DNA of 64,000 bases from JAGWBF01 sp963663025 (GTDB lineage Bacteria; Chloroflexota; Dehalococcoidia; Lucifugimonadales; JAGWBF01): positions 1,302,001 to 1,366,000 of the forward strand of contig OY760073.1 in the NCBI GenBank assembly GCA_963663025.1, read 5' to 3'. Each line of letters starts with the position of its first letter. Positions within the stretch are counted from its first letter, which is position 1. The position numbers and the translations under genes were made by a program. Of this stretch, positions 43,510-52,896 are shown in pieces. The notes beneath the pieces were generated by a model. The model searched no databases, was not told the origin of the DNA, and saw only the letters and a list, made by a program, of their open reading frames with translations.

Positions 43510-44397
43510 ATGCAGGAAGGTAACCCACACCTACGCCTGCTGGCCTGCTTTGCCCATCCCGACGATGAAGCATTTCCCGTTGGAGGCACCTTGGCCACCT
43601 ACGCGGCGAAGGGCGTGCAGGTCCGCCTCATATGCGCGACCTTGGGCGAGGAAGGCGAGATTCGCCAGCCGGTTAGCGCAACCAGGGAGACCCTTGCCCA
43701 GGTGCGCCTCCACGAGCTTCGGGAATCCTGCCGGAGCTTGGATATCGACCAGCCCATGGTGCTGGGCTACCGGGACTCGGGGATGGATGGCGACAGCGCC
43801 AACGAACACCCCGGCGCTTTCGTTCAGGCGGATGCCGAAGAGGTTGTTTCCTTCATCGAGGAACAGATGCTGAGCTACCGGCCCCAGGTGGTGCTGACCT
43901 TCGGTCCCGACGGCCTCTACGGCCATCCCGACCACATCGCCATTCACCGCCACACCACGGCTGCCTTTCACAGGGCGCGGAGGTCGCACCTGCTCGGGGG
44001 GCAGGCATCCAATGGTAATGACCCCGGCACTCTCAGCAGGTTGTTCTACAGCGTCCGACCCAAGGGGTTCAGGACCATGATGACCATGAAGCTGCGCGAA
44101 GGTGGCATCGATGCGCCGATGCCACCCCCGGAGCGTCTTGACGACGGCGTGGAGCAGGAGCTGATCCACCTGAAGATGGACACTTCAGAGATGATCGAGA
44201 AGAAGATCGCCTCGCAGTTGTCCCATCGCACCCAGCAGAGACCCCAGCGTCCCTACCACAAGCTCCCCCGGGAGATCGCCTGCGACATTCTAGGTACAGA
44301 GCACTTCACCCAGGGATATCCCGAAGCGGCCCCTGGGGAGGCGGTACCCCAGGATATGTTCGAGGGCCTCTGGGCAACCGCCCCTACCGGGCCATAA
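43510..44397 (+). CDS. PIG-L family deacetylase
   Basis: 295 residues, zinc-dependent LmbE-like N-deacetylase. Metal motif CFAHPDDEAF near residue 13 and YGHPDHIAIHR near residue 137. Substrates in the family include N-acetylglucosaminyl compounds and thiol-cofactor precursors (MshB, BshB types); which applies is unclear. Confidence 0.88.
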   Translation: MQEGNPHLRLLACFAHPDDEAFPVGGTLATYAAKGVQVRLICATLGEEGEIRQPVSATRETLAQVRLHELRESCRSLDIDQPMVLGYRDSGMDGDSANEHPGAFVQADAEEVVSFIEEQMLSYRPQVVLTFGPDGLYGHPDHIAIHRHTTAAFHRARRSHLLGGQASNGNDPGTLSRLFYSVRPKGFRTMMTMKLREGGIDAPMPPPERLDDGVEQELIHLKMDTSEMIEKKIASQLSHRTQQRPQRPYHKLPREIACDILGTEHFTQGYPEAAPGEAVPQDMFEGLWATAPTGP

Positions 44398-44422
44398 GTC
44401 CTACGCAAAGGGAGGAACAGAA

Positions 44423-45004
44423 ATGGTAAGCCCAACCGATCCCAACCAGGTACTTCTCACCGGCGAAAACTCCTTCATGCGCCTCAGCCACGAAGAAGGA
44501 GGCCCGCTGACCGTCCGCGCCAGCCACTGGCGTGTGCTGCTGTCCCCCGGAGGCCCCGGCCACGTTCTGTTCCTGAGCGGTGAGGTCACCGACGACGAGG
44601 TGCAGATATACACCGACAACGTGGCAATGACCCGGTGGCTCCAGGGGGAGATCCAGGGCCTTCTCACCCCCGAGTTTGGCGACCAGGATATCCCGGTCAT
44701 CGATGCCGAGTTCGAACGCCTGGGAGATGTTCGATCCTTCTCCACCGAAACGGTGGTCTCCAGGGATGCGGACATCGCTATGACTTGGTACGACTTTGCC
44801 GAGCCCTTTGTCATCCGGGCCGCCCCGGGCAGCACACCCGGCAGGCCCCATGGTGTGTACAGCGTATTCATCCCCGCCCGGCGAGCTTCCCTGACCTTCA
44901 ACGGCGAAGACTGCGGAGGCAGGCCCTTCCCTGCTGACCGGGACGGCCACGAGAGCAGCACCGCCTGCCTGGCCTGGTCGGAGACCTGGGTCAAACCCCG
45001 CTAG
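44423..45004 (+). CDS. Conserved hypothetical protein
   Basis: 193 residues, no membrane segment or signal peptide, acidic, rich in beta-type sequence (LTVRASHWRVLLSPGGPGHVLFLSGEV). ATG with GGGAGG upstream. No family recognised. It sits between the PIG-L and acyl-CoA ligase genes in the same direction, so it may belong to the same catabolic set. Confidence 0.75.
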   Translation: MVSPTDPNQVLLTGENSFMRLSHEEGGPLTVRASHWRVLLSPGGPGHVLFLSGEVTDDEVQIYTDNVAMTRWLQGEIQGLLTPEFGDQDIPVIDAEFERLGDVRSFSTETVVSRDADIAMTWYDFAEPFVIRAAPGSTPGRPHGVYSVFIPARRASLTFNGEDCGGRPFPADRDGHESSTACLAWSETWVKPR

Positions 45005-45036
45005 CCAGCCCAAGCCATCTGATAAGGTGAACGGCC

Positions 45037-46704
45037 TTGAATAGCCTGATAGCCCCCAAGGACCCCCAGCGCAACCCCTGGGCGATGACCTTGGGAGAGT
45101 TGCTGTCCCTAGCCAGCGAACGCAGCCCCGACAAGGTCTATCTGTACCACGGAACACACCGGGTTACCTATAGGCAGCTACTGGACTTCTGCCTGCAAGC
45201 CGCATCGGCATTTCAAGGGCTGGGGGTTGGCCACGGAGACAGGGTCGGGGTCTATCTTCCCAACTGCCGGGAATACCTGTTCTCATGGATGGGCCTGTCC
45301 TTGCTTGGGGCTATCTGTGTGCCCATCAACACCGCCTACCGCAGGGACGAGATGGCCTACATTCTTAACAACGCCGAAGCCAAGGGCATCGTCTGCCACC
45401 ATTCGCTGATGGATGTGGTTGAAGAGGCCTCACCTCTTTGCCCATCCCTCCAGTTCCGCCTCGCAGTGGGCGATGACAACGTATCCCTTTCCAGCGACGA
45501 AACCTTTCAGCAGGCCCTGGAAGGGGCACCAGCGCCAACCTACGCAGACCTGCCGGCCGTCGCTCCGACGGACCTGTCCATGCTGGTGTACACATCGGGC
45601 ACGACGGGAAGGCCAAAGGGCGTGATGATCAGCCACGAGATGTACGTCGCGGCTGGACAGGGCTTCGCTGTATGGACCCAGGCCACGGACAAGGACCGCT
45701 TCTTCACCTGCCTGCCCTACTTCCACGCCAACGCCCAGTACTACTCCACCATGGGCTCCCTGGCAGCCGGGGCCAGCCTTGTCCTGGAGGAACGGTTCAG
45801 CGCATCCAACTTCTGGCACCAGATCCGCGCCTCTAACGCCACCGTGGTCAACTTCATAGGGATGATGATGTCGGTGCTGCTGAAACAGCCCCTCACTCCA
45901 GAGGACCGCACCAACTCCGTACGCCTCTTCTACGGCTCCCCAGCCATGGATGTAGAACTGCTGAAAGAGTTCGAAGAACGCTTTGGCGCGCGGGTGATCA
46001 TCGGCTTCGGTATGACCGAGACCTGCTACGGCACCATCGAAGGCATGGCTTCACCCCATCGACCCGGCTCATCGGGCAGGCTGCGCTGGCACCCCGACTC
46101 CCGTTTCGAGAACCGAATGTGCATCCTGGGAGCCGACGGAGCTTCCCTGGGCGAGGGCGAGGTGGGAGAGATTCTTCTTCGCAACCCGGCCGTCACCCCC
46201 GGTTACTGGCGCGACGATACGCGGACCGCCGAAGCCCTGCAGGGAGGGTGGCTGCACACCGGGGACCTGGGCTGGGTGGACGATGATGGCTACCTGTACT
46301 TCGTGGACCGCAAGAAGGATGTGGTGAGGCGGCGGGGCGAGAACATCTCCTCCCAGGAAGTGGAAGATGTCATCAAGGCCCATCCGGCGGTGCTGGACTG
46401 CGCGGTTATAGCCGTTCCTTCAGACCTGGGAGAAGAAGAGGTGAAGGCCTACGTGGTGCCCCAGCCGGCCGGATCCCGGGAAGACGACGATCATAAGGAA
46501 CTGGAGCCTGCCGACATCATCTACTGGTGCGCCGAGCGCCTCGCTTACTTCAAGGTGCCCCGGTACGTGGAGGTACGGGAGGACCTTCCCAGGACGCCCA
46601 GCTTTCGGGTGCGTAAGGATGTGCTCCGGGACGAACGGGAGGACCTGACCGAGGGGTGCTTCGATAGAGAAGCTGCCGGCATTTCAATCCGACGACCGTC
46701 CTGA
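45037..46704 (+). CDS. Acyl-CoA synthetase (AMP-forming)
   Basis: 555 residues. AMP-binding motif VYTSGTTGRPKGVMIS, GFGMTETCYGTIEG, hinge WLHTGDLGWVDDDGYLYFVDRKKDVVRRRGENISSQEVE and the C-terminal PRYVEVREDLPRTPS. Activates a carboxylic acid to its CoA thioester; acid unknown, CaiC-like. TTG at 45037 after AAGGTG. Convergent with the CoA transferase gene, which may act on the same pathway. Confidence 0.92.
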   Translation: MNSLIAPKDPQRNPWAMTLGELLSLASERSPDKVYLYHGTHRVTYRQLLDFCLQAASAFQGLGVGHGDRVGVYLPNCREYLFSWMGLSLLGAICVPINTAYRRDEMAYILNNAEAKGIVCHHSLMDVVEEASPLCPSLQFRLAVGDDNVSLSSDETFQQALEGAPAPTYADLPAVAPTDLSMLVYTSGTTGRPKGVMISHEMYVAAGQGFAVWTQATDKDRFFTCLPYFHANAQYYSTMGSLAAGASLVLEERFSASNFWHQIRASNATVVNFIGMMMSVLLKQPLTPEDRTNSVRLFYGSPAMDVELLKEFEERFGARVIIGFGMTETCYGTIEGMASPHRPGSSGRLRWHPDSRFENRMCILGADGASLGEGEVGEILLRNPAVTPGYWRDDTRTAEALQGGWLHTGDLGWVDDDGYLYFVDRKKDVVRRRGENISSQEVEDVIKAHPAVLDCAVIAVPSDLGEEEVKAYVVPQPAGSREDDDHKELEPADIIYWCAERLAYFKVPRYVEVREDLPRTPSFRVRKDVLRDEREDLTEGCFDREAAGISIRRPS

Positions 46705-46719
46705 CCGAGCCCACTACCG

Positions 46720-48003
46720 CTAGACGACCCCGGCTTCCCGCAGGCGTTCCATATCCCCCGAAGAGAGTTCCAACCACCCTCCGTACACCTCATCGTTGTG
46801 CTCCCCCAGCCCCGGCCCTCCGTGGGCAACCTCGCCCGGTGTGGCGCTGAACTTGGGCACCACTCCCACCATCCTAGTCGTTCCCAGGTCAGGGTCATCG
46901 ACCTCGATAATGTCGTTCCGCGCTTGGTAGTGGGGGTCGGCCGCAATCTGGGCGATGTCGTAAACCGGGCCGACCACACCTCCGGCGGGCACCAGCATAT
47001 CCATCACCTGCTCCAAAGTCTTGTCCGCCATCCATCCCTGGAGGATGACATTCAGCTCATCCCGGTTGGCCACCCTGGAGGGATTGTCAATGAAACGCGG
47101 ATCGTCGATAAGCTCAGGCCTGCCTATGGCCCTTGCCAAGTCCTCCCATGTGGCCTGGGTTGTGGCGGAGAGCCCCATCCACCTTTCATCCTTTGACTTC
47201 AGCATGGTGCGGGGAGCTGCGTCGGGAAACTCGTTGCCGACGCGGTGTCGGACTATGTTCAGCAGGTCATACAGGGTGACGTACGGGATGGTCAGGCGGA
47301 AGAGGGGCTCGAACAGGCTGACATCCACCACCTGCCCCTTTCCCGAGGCATCTGCGTTTCGGTGGTACAGGGCCATCACCGATGCCATGGCCCCGAACAG
47401 GCCCGCAATCTCGTCTCCCAGCGGTACGGGGGGAAGCATGGGAGGAGTATCGGGGAAACCGGTCATAGCCACCATCCCGCTCATGCACTCAGCAACGGTG
47501 CCAAAGCCGGGGCGGTCCCTATAGGGTCCCGTTTGGCCGTACCCTGAGAACCGCACGATAATCAGCCTGGGATTAACCCTGGCAAGGTCGTCGGGCCCCA
47601 ATCCCCAGCGCTCCAGGGTGCCTGGGCGAAATCCCTCAACCAGGACATCGGCGCCCTCAGCCAACTTCTTGAGGATTCCCTGGCCTTCGTGGCGGCGCAG
47701 GTCCAGCGTGATCGACTTCTTGTTGCGGGAGTGCACCTTCCACCAGACCGACACTTCCTCTTGTCCGGAGCTTTCGGCCTCCTCAGATGCACCATCCTGG
47801 TCGGACCCACGGCGGGAGGGGTAGAAGGGTCCCCACCTGCGCAGAGGGTCGCCGACCCTAGGCTGTTCCACCTTGACCACCTCGGCGCCGAAGTCCGCCA
47901 GCATGCTGGTGGCTGTGCCGCCGGCGATTATGGTGGACAGATCCAGCACCTTCACCCCGACCAGAGGACCCCTTTGCTCACCCGCCATGGACGCATCTCC
48001 CAT
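46720..48003 (-). CDS. Class III CoA transferase (CaiB/BaiF family)
   Basis: 427 residues. GVKVLDLSTIIAGGTATSMLADFGAEVVKVEQP and GFRPGTLERWGLGPDDLARVNPRLIIVRFSGYGQTGPY match the family (catalytic Asp in the latter region). A charged insertion near residues 64-82 (SDQDGASEEAESSGQEE) is unusual. Moves CoA between carboxylic acids. ATG at 48003. Confidence 0.92.
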   Translation of the reverse strand: MGDASMAGEQRGPLVGVKVLDLSTIIAGGTATSMLADFGAEVVKVEQPRVGDPLRRWGPFYPSRRGSDQDGASEEAESSGQEEVSVWWKVHSRNKKSITLDLRRHEGQGILKKLAEGADVLVEGFRPGTLERWGLGPDDLARVNPRLIIVRFSGYGQTGPYRDRPGFGTVAECMSGMVAMTGFPDTPPMLPPVPLGDEIAGLFGAMASVMALYHRNADASGKGQVVDVSLFEPLFRLTIPYVTLYDLLNIVRHRVGNEFPDAAPRTMLKSKDERWMGLSATTQATWEDLARAIGRPELIDDPRFIDNPSRVANRDELNVILQGWMADKTLEQVMDMLVPAGGVVGPVYDIAQIAADPHYQARNDIIEVDDPDLGTTRMVGVVPKFSATPGEVAHGGPGLGEHNDEVYGGWLELSSGDMERLREAGVV

Positions 48004-48058
48004 AAGGCATCGTTAGGCGGGATTATAGCAAAGGCGCCGGGCCAACCCTGGCCCAATA

Positions 48059-48088
48059 TTGACATTAAGGTTACTCGCCCATTAGCAT
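48059..48088 (+). promoter_or_regulatory. Promoter of the Phn importer operon
   Basis: TTGACA (48059-48064), 18 bases, TAGCAT (48083-48088). It would give a leader of nearly 200 nt before the GTG of phnD. Confidence 0.5.
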
Positions 48089-48143
48089 TTGGACGTGAAA
48101 CTTGTTCTTCTCCCCTGCATTCGCCCCCCGGCCTTCTCCTCCG

Positions 48144-48183
48144 GCTTCACCTGAGGCTGATGCCCCACAGAGCCCGGTGAAGC
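48144..48183 (+). ncRNA. Two-tier hairpin in the phnD leader
   Basis: GCTTCACC (48144-48151) pairs with GGTGAAGC (48176-48183); inside, GGCT (48155-48158) pairs with AGCC (48171-48174). It sits about 110 bases before the phnD start, with a T-run at 48193-48197 shortly after. Not a riboswitch class I recognise; could be a leader attenuator. Confidence 0.4.
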
Positions 48184-48291
48184 TTCTGCGGTTTTTGATT
48201 TCCTAGCTCCTCCAGGGGACCCTCCCCTGATTGTTCCTTGCAGCTAAGCCCTCGGCGTTTTTTGCCCGGCTACATCCACGAAAGGAGAACT

Positions 48292-49206
48292 GTGCCACTC
48301 TTCAGATCAAGAATCATGACAAGCAAACTCCTGGCCATCGCCGGCCTGGTTATTATGATTGCCGCGATCATGGCAACATCAGCCTGCGACGGTGGGGATG
48401 GAGACACCCCCGTCCTGACCATTGGAGGTATACCCGACCAGGACATTGCGCTCCTGACCCGGCGCTTCGAGACCGTCTCCAACTACCTGTCGGAGAAGCT
48501 GGACCAGGGGGTGCGATACATCCCCAGTGTCTCCTACGCAGCCCTGGTTACCGCCTTCGAGCAGGGTGACATCCAACTGGGGTGGTTCGGGTCATTGACG
48601 GGCGTCCAAGCCCGAGCGGCGGCGCCAGGGTCCCAGGCCATCGTTCAAAGAGCGCGGGATGCGTCCTTTCATTCGGTCTTTATCGCCGGCCCAGGTGTCG
48701 AGGCTGATGAGCTGAGGGATCTCGAAGGACTGACCTTTACCTTTGGGAGCGAAAGCTCTTCCTCGGGCCACCTGATGCCCCGCTACTACATGGTCGAGGA
48801 GGGGGTCGATCCCGACGAAGACCTGTCGGGCGTCCCCGGCTACTCGGGAAGCCATGACAAGACGTGGCAGCTTGTCGAGACCGGCTCATACCAGGCGGGG
48901 GCCCTGAGCGAAGCCGTCTGGGAATCAGCCGTCGAAGACGGTCGGGTGGACACCTCCAGGGTGAGGGCCTTCTACACCACGCCTCCTTACCACAACTACA
49001 ACTGGTCGGTGCGCGCCGACGCCGATGCCACCTTCGGGGACGGATTCACCCAAAGACTCCAAGAAGTGCTCGTCAGCCTGGACCCGTCGGTGGAGATAGA
49101 GGCGGAAACCCTCGACCTGTTCAACGCCGAAGCCTTTGTCGAGACCACCAACGACAACTACAGGGCCATCGAAAAGATCGCCCGGAACCTGGACATCATT
49201 CGTTGA
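48292..49206 (+). CDS. phnD: PhnD-type phosphonate/phosphite ABC transporter substrate-binding lipoprotein
   Basis: 304 residues. Signal peptide with lipobox MATSAC (Cys near residue 32), then the PhnD fold: LTIGGIPDQDIALLTRRFETVSNYLSEKLDQGVRYIPSVSYAALVTAFEQGDIQLGWFGSLTG and FGSESSSSGHLMPRYYM. GTG at 48292 has AAAGGAG just upstream and is preferred to an ATG-less extension to 48238. Binds a phosphate-, phosphite- or phosphonate-like anion outside the membrane; the exact ligand cannot be told. Confidence 0.88.
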   Translation: MPLFRSRIMTSKLLAIAGLVIMIAAIMATSACDGGDGDTPVLTIGGIPDQDIALLTRRFETVSNYLSEKLDQGVRYIPSVSYAALVTAFEQGDIQLGWFGSLTGVQARAAAPGSQAIVQRARDASFHSVFIAGPGVEADELRDLEGLTFTFGSESSSSGHLMPRYYMVEEGVDPDEDLSGVPGYSGSHDKTWQLVETGSYQAGALSEAVWESAVEDGRVDTSRVRAFYTTPPYHNYNWSVRADADATFGDGFTQRLQEVLVSLDPSVEIEAETLDLFNAEAFVETTNDNYRAIEKIARNLDIIR

Positions 49207-49979
49207 GCGCTTCGGCCAACTCAGGGCAGCCCGTATACGTCCTCCAGGGCGTTACGAAGACCTATCCTGCCGCCCAGGCCCTCGACTCCATCGACCTGAC
49301 CATTTCGCCGGGGGAGAGGGTGGCGGTGCTTGGGCCCAGCGGCAGCGGCAAGACTTCCCTGCTACATGTGATGGGCGGAATGGTGCTCCCCGATTCGGGG
49401 ACGGCGACGATCGACGGGCAGCCCCTGCTCGACCTTAGCGCCGGGAAGAAGCTATCCGGCATGGTGGGAATGATCCATCAGCAGTACGACCTGGTGCCCC
49501 ACCTGCCGGTCATTCACAACGTACTTGCCGGACGACTGGGCCGGTGGAGCACCTTCCGTTCGCTACTGTCCCTGGTTGTGCCCCAGGAACGGCGGCTGGC
49601 CGTCGATGCCCTTGCAACCTTAGGCATAGCCGAAAAGATGAACGAGCGCACCTCCAGGCTATCCGGCGGTGAGCAGCAGCGGGTGGCCATAGCCCGCCTG
49701 CTGGTGCAGGCCCCCAAGGTGATCCTGGCGGACGAACCGGTGGCCTCCCTGGACCCCGCCAGAGCCGAGGTGCTGATGGACCTTCTGAAGGATGTTGCGG
49801 ACCGCTCCAGCAACACCGTCGTGGCCAGCCTCCACTCGGTACACCTGACCCGGAAGTACTTCTCCAGGGCCATCGGCCTGCGCAAGGGGCGCTTGCATTT
49901 CGACATCCCGGTGGACCGGCTGGACGACGACCTGCTGGAGGAGCTCTACGACATAGAAGGGCTGGATGGAGAGACCTAG
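49203..49979 (+). CDS. phnC: PhnC-type ABC transporter ATPase
   Basis: 258 residues. Walker A GPSGSGKTSLLHVM, Q-loop MIHQQYDLVPHLPVIHNVLAGRLGRWS (typical of PhnC), signature RLSGGEQQRVAIARLL, Walker B VILADEPVASLDP, and the switch His in SLHSVHL. TTG start in a TTGA overlap with phnD. A longer open frame to 48864 lies inside phnD and is rejected. Confidence 0.93.
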   Translation: MSASANSGQPVYVLQGVTKTYPAAQALDSIDLTISPGERVAVLGPSGSGKTSLLHVMGGMVLPDSGTATIDGQPLLDLSAGKKLSGMVGMIHQQYDLVPHLPVIHNVLAGRLGRWSTFRSLLSLVVPQERRLAVDALATLGIAEKMNERTSRLSGGEQQRVAIARLLVQAPKVILADEPVASLDPARAEVLMDLLKDVADRSSNTVVASLHSVHLTRKYFSRAIGLRKGRLHFDIPVDRLDDDLLEELYDIEGLDGET

Positions 49980-50763
49980 GGCCTCCTTTCTGGAGAGCCG
50001 CAGGCTGCTTGGCTTCGCCCTGCTGGCCGCCTTGGGGTGGAGCATCTGGCAGGTACAGTGGGGCCAGCCAATCATCCACGGGGGCGGCCTGGGAGCGGCC
50101 TCAGACCTACTCAGGGGCCTCTTTAGCCCTGAGTTGTCCCCTACCTTTCTCGGCACAGTCCTGAAGGCAAGCTGGCACACGGTCGCCTACGCCTTCGGCG
50201 GCATTACCCTGGCGGTGGCCTCGGGCTTCACCCTGGGGGTCGTCGCCTCGGGAGTGCTGGCCAGGACTGCCCCCGGCCGCTGGTCTATGGTGGTCTGCAC
50301 CCGCGGACTGCTGGCCATGATGAGGGCCATACATGAGCTGGTCTGGGCGTGGCTGTTCGTGGTGGCCATCGGGCTGTCGCCCATGGCTGCCATATTGGCG
50401 CTGGCCATCCCTTACTCCGGCATATTGGGGCGCATATACGCAGAGATACTACAGGATGTGCCCGAGGAACCTCTGAGATCCCTGAGGAGTTCAGGAGCGT
50501 CGGAGTGGCAGGTGCTGCTCTACGGCCGCCTGCCCGCAGTATTGCCCGACATGCTCAGCTACACTTTCTACCGGCTGGAGTGCGCAATTCGGGCAGCGGC
50601 GGTAATGAGCTTCGTTGGGGTGGCCGGGCTTGGATTCCAGATACAGATATCCCTGGACGATCTAAGGTTCTCCGAGGTCTGGACCCTGCTGTTCGTCCTG
50701 GTGGGGATCATTCTCCTCATAGACCTGTGGAGCACCTGGGTCCGCAGGAGCTTGGTGCGATGA
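49966..50763 (+). CDS. phnE: PhnE-type ABC transporter permease 1
   Basis: 265 residues, six or so helices. The ATPase-coupling loop is IYAEILQDVPEEPLRSLRSSGASEWQVLLYGRLP; FVGVAGLGFQIQI follows. ATG at 49966 overlaps the end of phnC by 14 bases. Forms the membrane channel with permease 2. Confidence 0.9.
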   Translation: MERPRASFLESRRLLGFALLAALGWSIWQVQWGQPIIHGGGLGAASDLLRGLFSPELSPTFLGTVLKASWHTVAYAFGGITLAVASGFTLGVVASGVLARTAPGRWSMVVCTRGLLAMMRAIHELVWAWLFVVAIGLSPMAAILALAIPYSGILGRIYAEILQDVPEEPLRSLRSSGASEWQVLLYGRLPAVLPDMLSYTFYRLECAIRAAAVMSFVGVAGLGFQIQISLDDLRFSEVWTLLFVLVGIILLIDLWSTWVRRSLVR

Positions 50764-51629
50764 GCGCCTTCGCCCGCCAGCTCGTCCAACCCTTCAAGGG
50801 GACGGTAAGGCTTTCCCTAATCATCTTCCTGGTCCTGGCGTCCGCATCGTGGGCCTTCATCCTGGCCAACGTCAACAGCGGGTTTCCCGATCTGTTCATG
50901 GCCCAAACCTGGAGCAGCGCCGCCGGCTTCCTAGGCAAGTTGGCGGGTGCGGGAGAAGTGGGCCCACCGGCCTTCCTGCAAGCCGGCCGGTGGGCGGAGA
51001 CGGGCTTACTGGCATCCCAGACGCTGGCTATGAGCATCTTGGCCATCGTCTTTGCCGGGACCGGGGCGCTGCTGACCTTCCTGCCCGCCGCCCGGAACGT
51101 GGCCATGGGCGAGCTGTCCCCCAGCAGGAGGGCGACCCCCGGATGGGTCCTGTTCCACTACGTTGTGCGTGTCACCTTCATGCTGACCAGGGGGATACCG
51201 GAGCTGGTATGGGCGATGCTCATCATCATCTTCCTTTCCCCCGGCATCCTTCCGGGAGCCATCGCCCTGGGGCTCCATAACTACGGCATACTGGGCAAGC
51301 TCTCGGCGGAGGTCGTGGAAGACATGGACCCCAGGCCCGCCCGTGCCCTACGGGCGTCGGGGGCCGGAGCGTTCCAGATGATGGCTTACGGGATAATTCC
51401 CCAGGTGCTGCCCCAGTTCATCACATACCTGCTGTACCGGTGGGAAGTCGTGATACGCACCACCATCGTGGTAGGGTTCGTCAGCGCCGGGGGCTTGGGG
51501 ATGGATTTCCGTCTAAGCATGAGCTTCTTCCACTACAGCGACGTAGCCCTGCTGCTGGCGTGGTACTTGCTGCTGGTCGTCGGCATCGACATGCTTTGCG
51601 CAGGGCTGCGCAAGCTCATCAGGGAGTAG
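50760..51629 (+). CDS. phnE: PhnE-type ABC transporter permease 2
   Basis: 289 residues. Coupling loop LSAEVVEDMDPRPARALRASGAGAFQMMAYGIIPQ, and FVSAGGLGMDFRL. ATG in an ATGA overlap with permease 1. The upstream frame to 50349 is a shadow. No phosphonate-degrading enzyme follows, so the imported compound is used by genes elsewhere. Confidence 0.9.
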   Translation: MSAFARQLVQPFKGTVRLSLIIFLVLASASWAFILANVNSGFPDLFMAQTWSSAAGFLGKLAGAGEVGPPAFLQAGRWAETGLLASQTLAMSILAIVFAGTGALLTFLPAARNVAMGELSPSRRATPGWVLFHYVVRVTFMLTRGIPELVWAMLIIIFLSPGILPGAIALGLHNYGILGKLSAEVVEDMDPRPARALRASGAGAFQMMAYGIIPQVLPQFITYLLYRWEVVIRTTIVVGFVSAGGLGMDFRLSMSFFHYSDVALLLAWYLLLVVGIDMLCAGLRKLIRE

Positions 51630-51689
51630 GCCACACCCTGGGAGGCCGCTGCCTCGTTACTCATACTTTGGCCCAGCTTCAGCGCGCGG

Positions 51690-52865
51690 CTAATAGTCTT
51701 CGTAGGACTGGAGCTTGATCTCGTGCAAAGCGGGAATGACCTCTTTGCCCATCAGCTCGATTGACCGCATGGAAGCTTCGTGGGGCATTGGCCCCTCGTT
51801 GCCGTAGATGTGAAGGTAGCCAGGATTCAGACCCTCGATGATTTCAGAGAGTTTACGGGTCACCGTTTCGGGGCTGCCAACGATGACGTTGTTGACCTCC
51901 CGCAGCTCGTCGTAGGTCATCTTCTTGCCATAGGTTCCAGTACCAACGGTTGGACGGGACATCTTGACGTTAAGCGCTTCCCTGGACTGGTATCCCGGCG
52001 GGTCGGTGTGCTCCCGTGGTCCCCGCTGGCGGTGGTTCTCCGTCCACATGAAGTGGCGACCCAGCTCGATAGCCTCCTCATCGGTGTCGGCAACCAGGGC
52101 GCGAAGCAGGTACCCGAAGTGTTCAGGGCCCGGCGTGTAGCCCGTTTCCCTGGCGGTGTCGATGTAAATCTGCTTCAGCCACTTGGTCACATCCACGAGG
52201 GCGCCCAGGTTCATGTACGGGTGGCCGTGCTTGGCCGCCCACACCACGCTCTCCGGGCTTCCCGTCCCCGGGAACCAGATGTCGGGGTGGGGCTTCTGTA
52301 TGGGCAGCACCCAGGGGTTGATCGCCCTGTAGTGGTAGTGCCTGCCCTCGTACCTGAAGGGACCGGGCGTGGTCCAGCACTTAATTATCAGGTCGTGGGC
52401 CTCCTGGAACCGGTCAAAGTTCTCCGACGGGTCTATGCCCCCGTGCAGGCTCTCAACGGCTGTGCCGCGGACGAAGCCCGATATGATGCGCCCCCCGGAG
52501 AAGCAGTCCAGCATGGCGATCTCTTCGGCCATGCGGACCGGGTCGTTTATGGCGATGACGTTGCCCAGGATGGCGATCTTCACCCTCTTGGTCAGCTTGG
52601 ATATGACTGCGGCATCGAGATTAACCGAGGGCTTCATGCACCAGTAGGAGGCGTGGTGCTCGTTGCTCATGATACCGTCGAAGCCCACCTCGTCAGCCCA
52701 TGCATACTGCTCATGGTACTGGTTGTACAGCACATGGGCCTTCTGAGGATCGAAGTGGGTGTTGGGAAAGCCCAGTCGGCCCGAATCGTACTTCCCCAGG
52801 TCATCGTCGCCCACATGCCCGTAGGGCTGCTCGGAAAACCAGAAAACCTCTACCCGGTCTTTCAT
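51690..52865 (-). CDS. LLM-class flavin-dependent oxidoreductase
   Basis: 391 residues, luciferase-like TIM barrel. WADEVGFDGIMSNEHHASYW, ILGNVIAINDPVRMAEEIAMLDCFSGGRIISGFVRGTAVE. ATG at 52865 with AGGAGG six bases upstream. Uses FMN or F420; substrate unknown. Followed upstream on the same strand by the hydrolase gene. Confidence 0.92.
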   Translation of the reverse strand: MKDRVEVFWFSEQPYGHVGDDDLGKYDSGRLGFPNTHFDPQKAHVLYNQYHEQYAWADEVGFDGIMSNEHHASYWCMKPSVNLDAAVISKLTKRVKIAILGNVIAINDPVRMAEEIAMLDCFSGGRIISGFVRGTAVESLHGGIDPSENFDRFQEAHDLIIKCWTTPGPFRYEGRHYHYRAINPWVLPIQKPHPDIWFPGTGSPESVVWAAKHGHPYMNLGALVDVTKWLKQIYIDTARETGYTPGPEHFGYLLRALVADTDEEAIELGRHFMWTENHRQRGPREHTDPPGYQSREALNVKMSRPTVGTGTYGKKMTYDELREVNNVIVGSPETVTRKLSEIIEGLNPGYLHIYGNEGPMPHEASMRSIELMGKEVIPALHEIKLQSYEDY

Positions 52866-52896
52866 TTGCAACCTCCTGGGATACCCCTACGCGAGG

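Noticed and set aside
48864..49202. Upstream extension of the phnC frame
   Set aside because: Lies inside phnD in another frame; the ABC domain begins after 49203.
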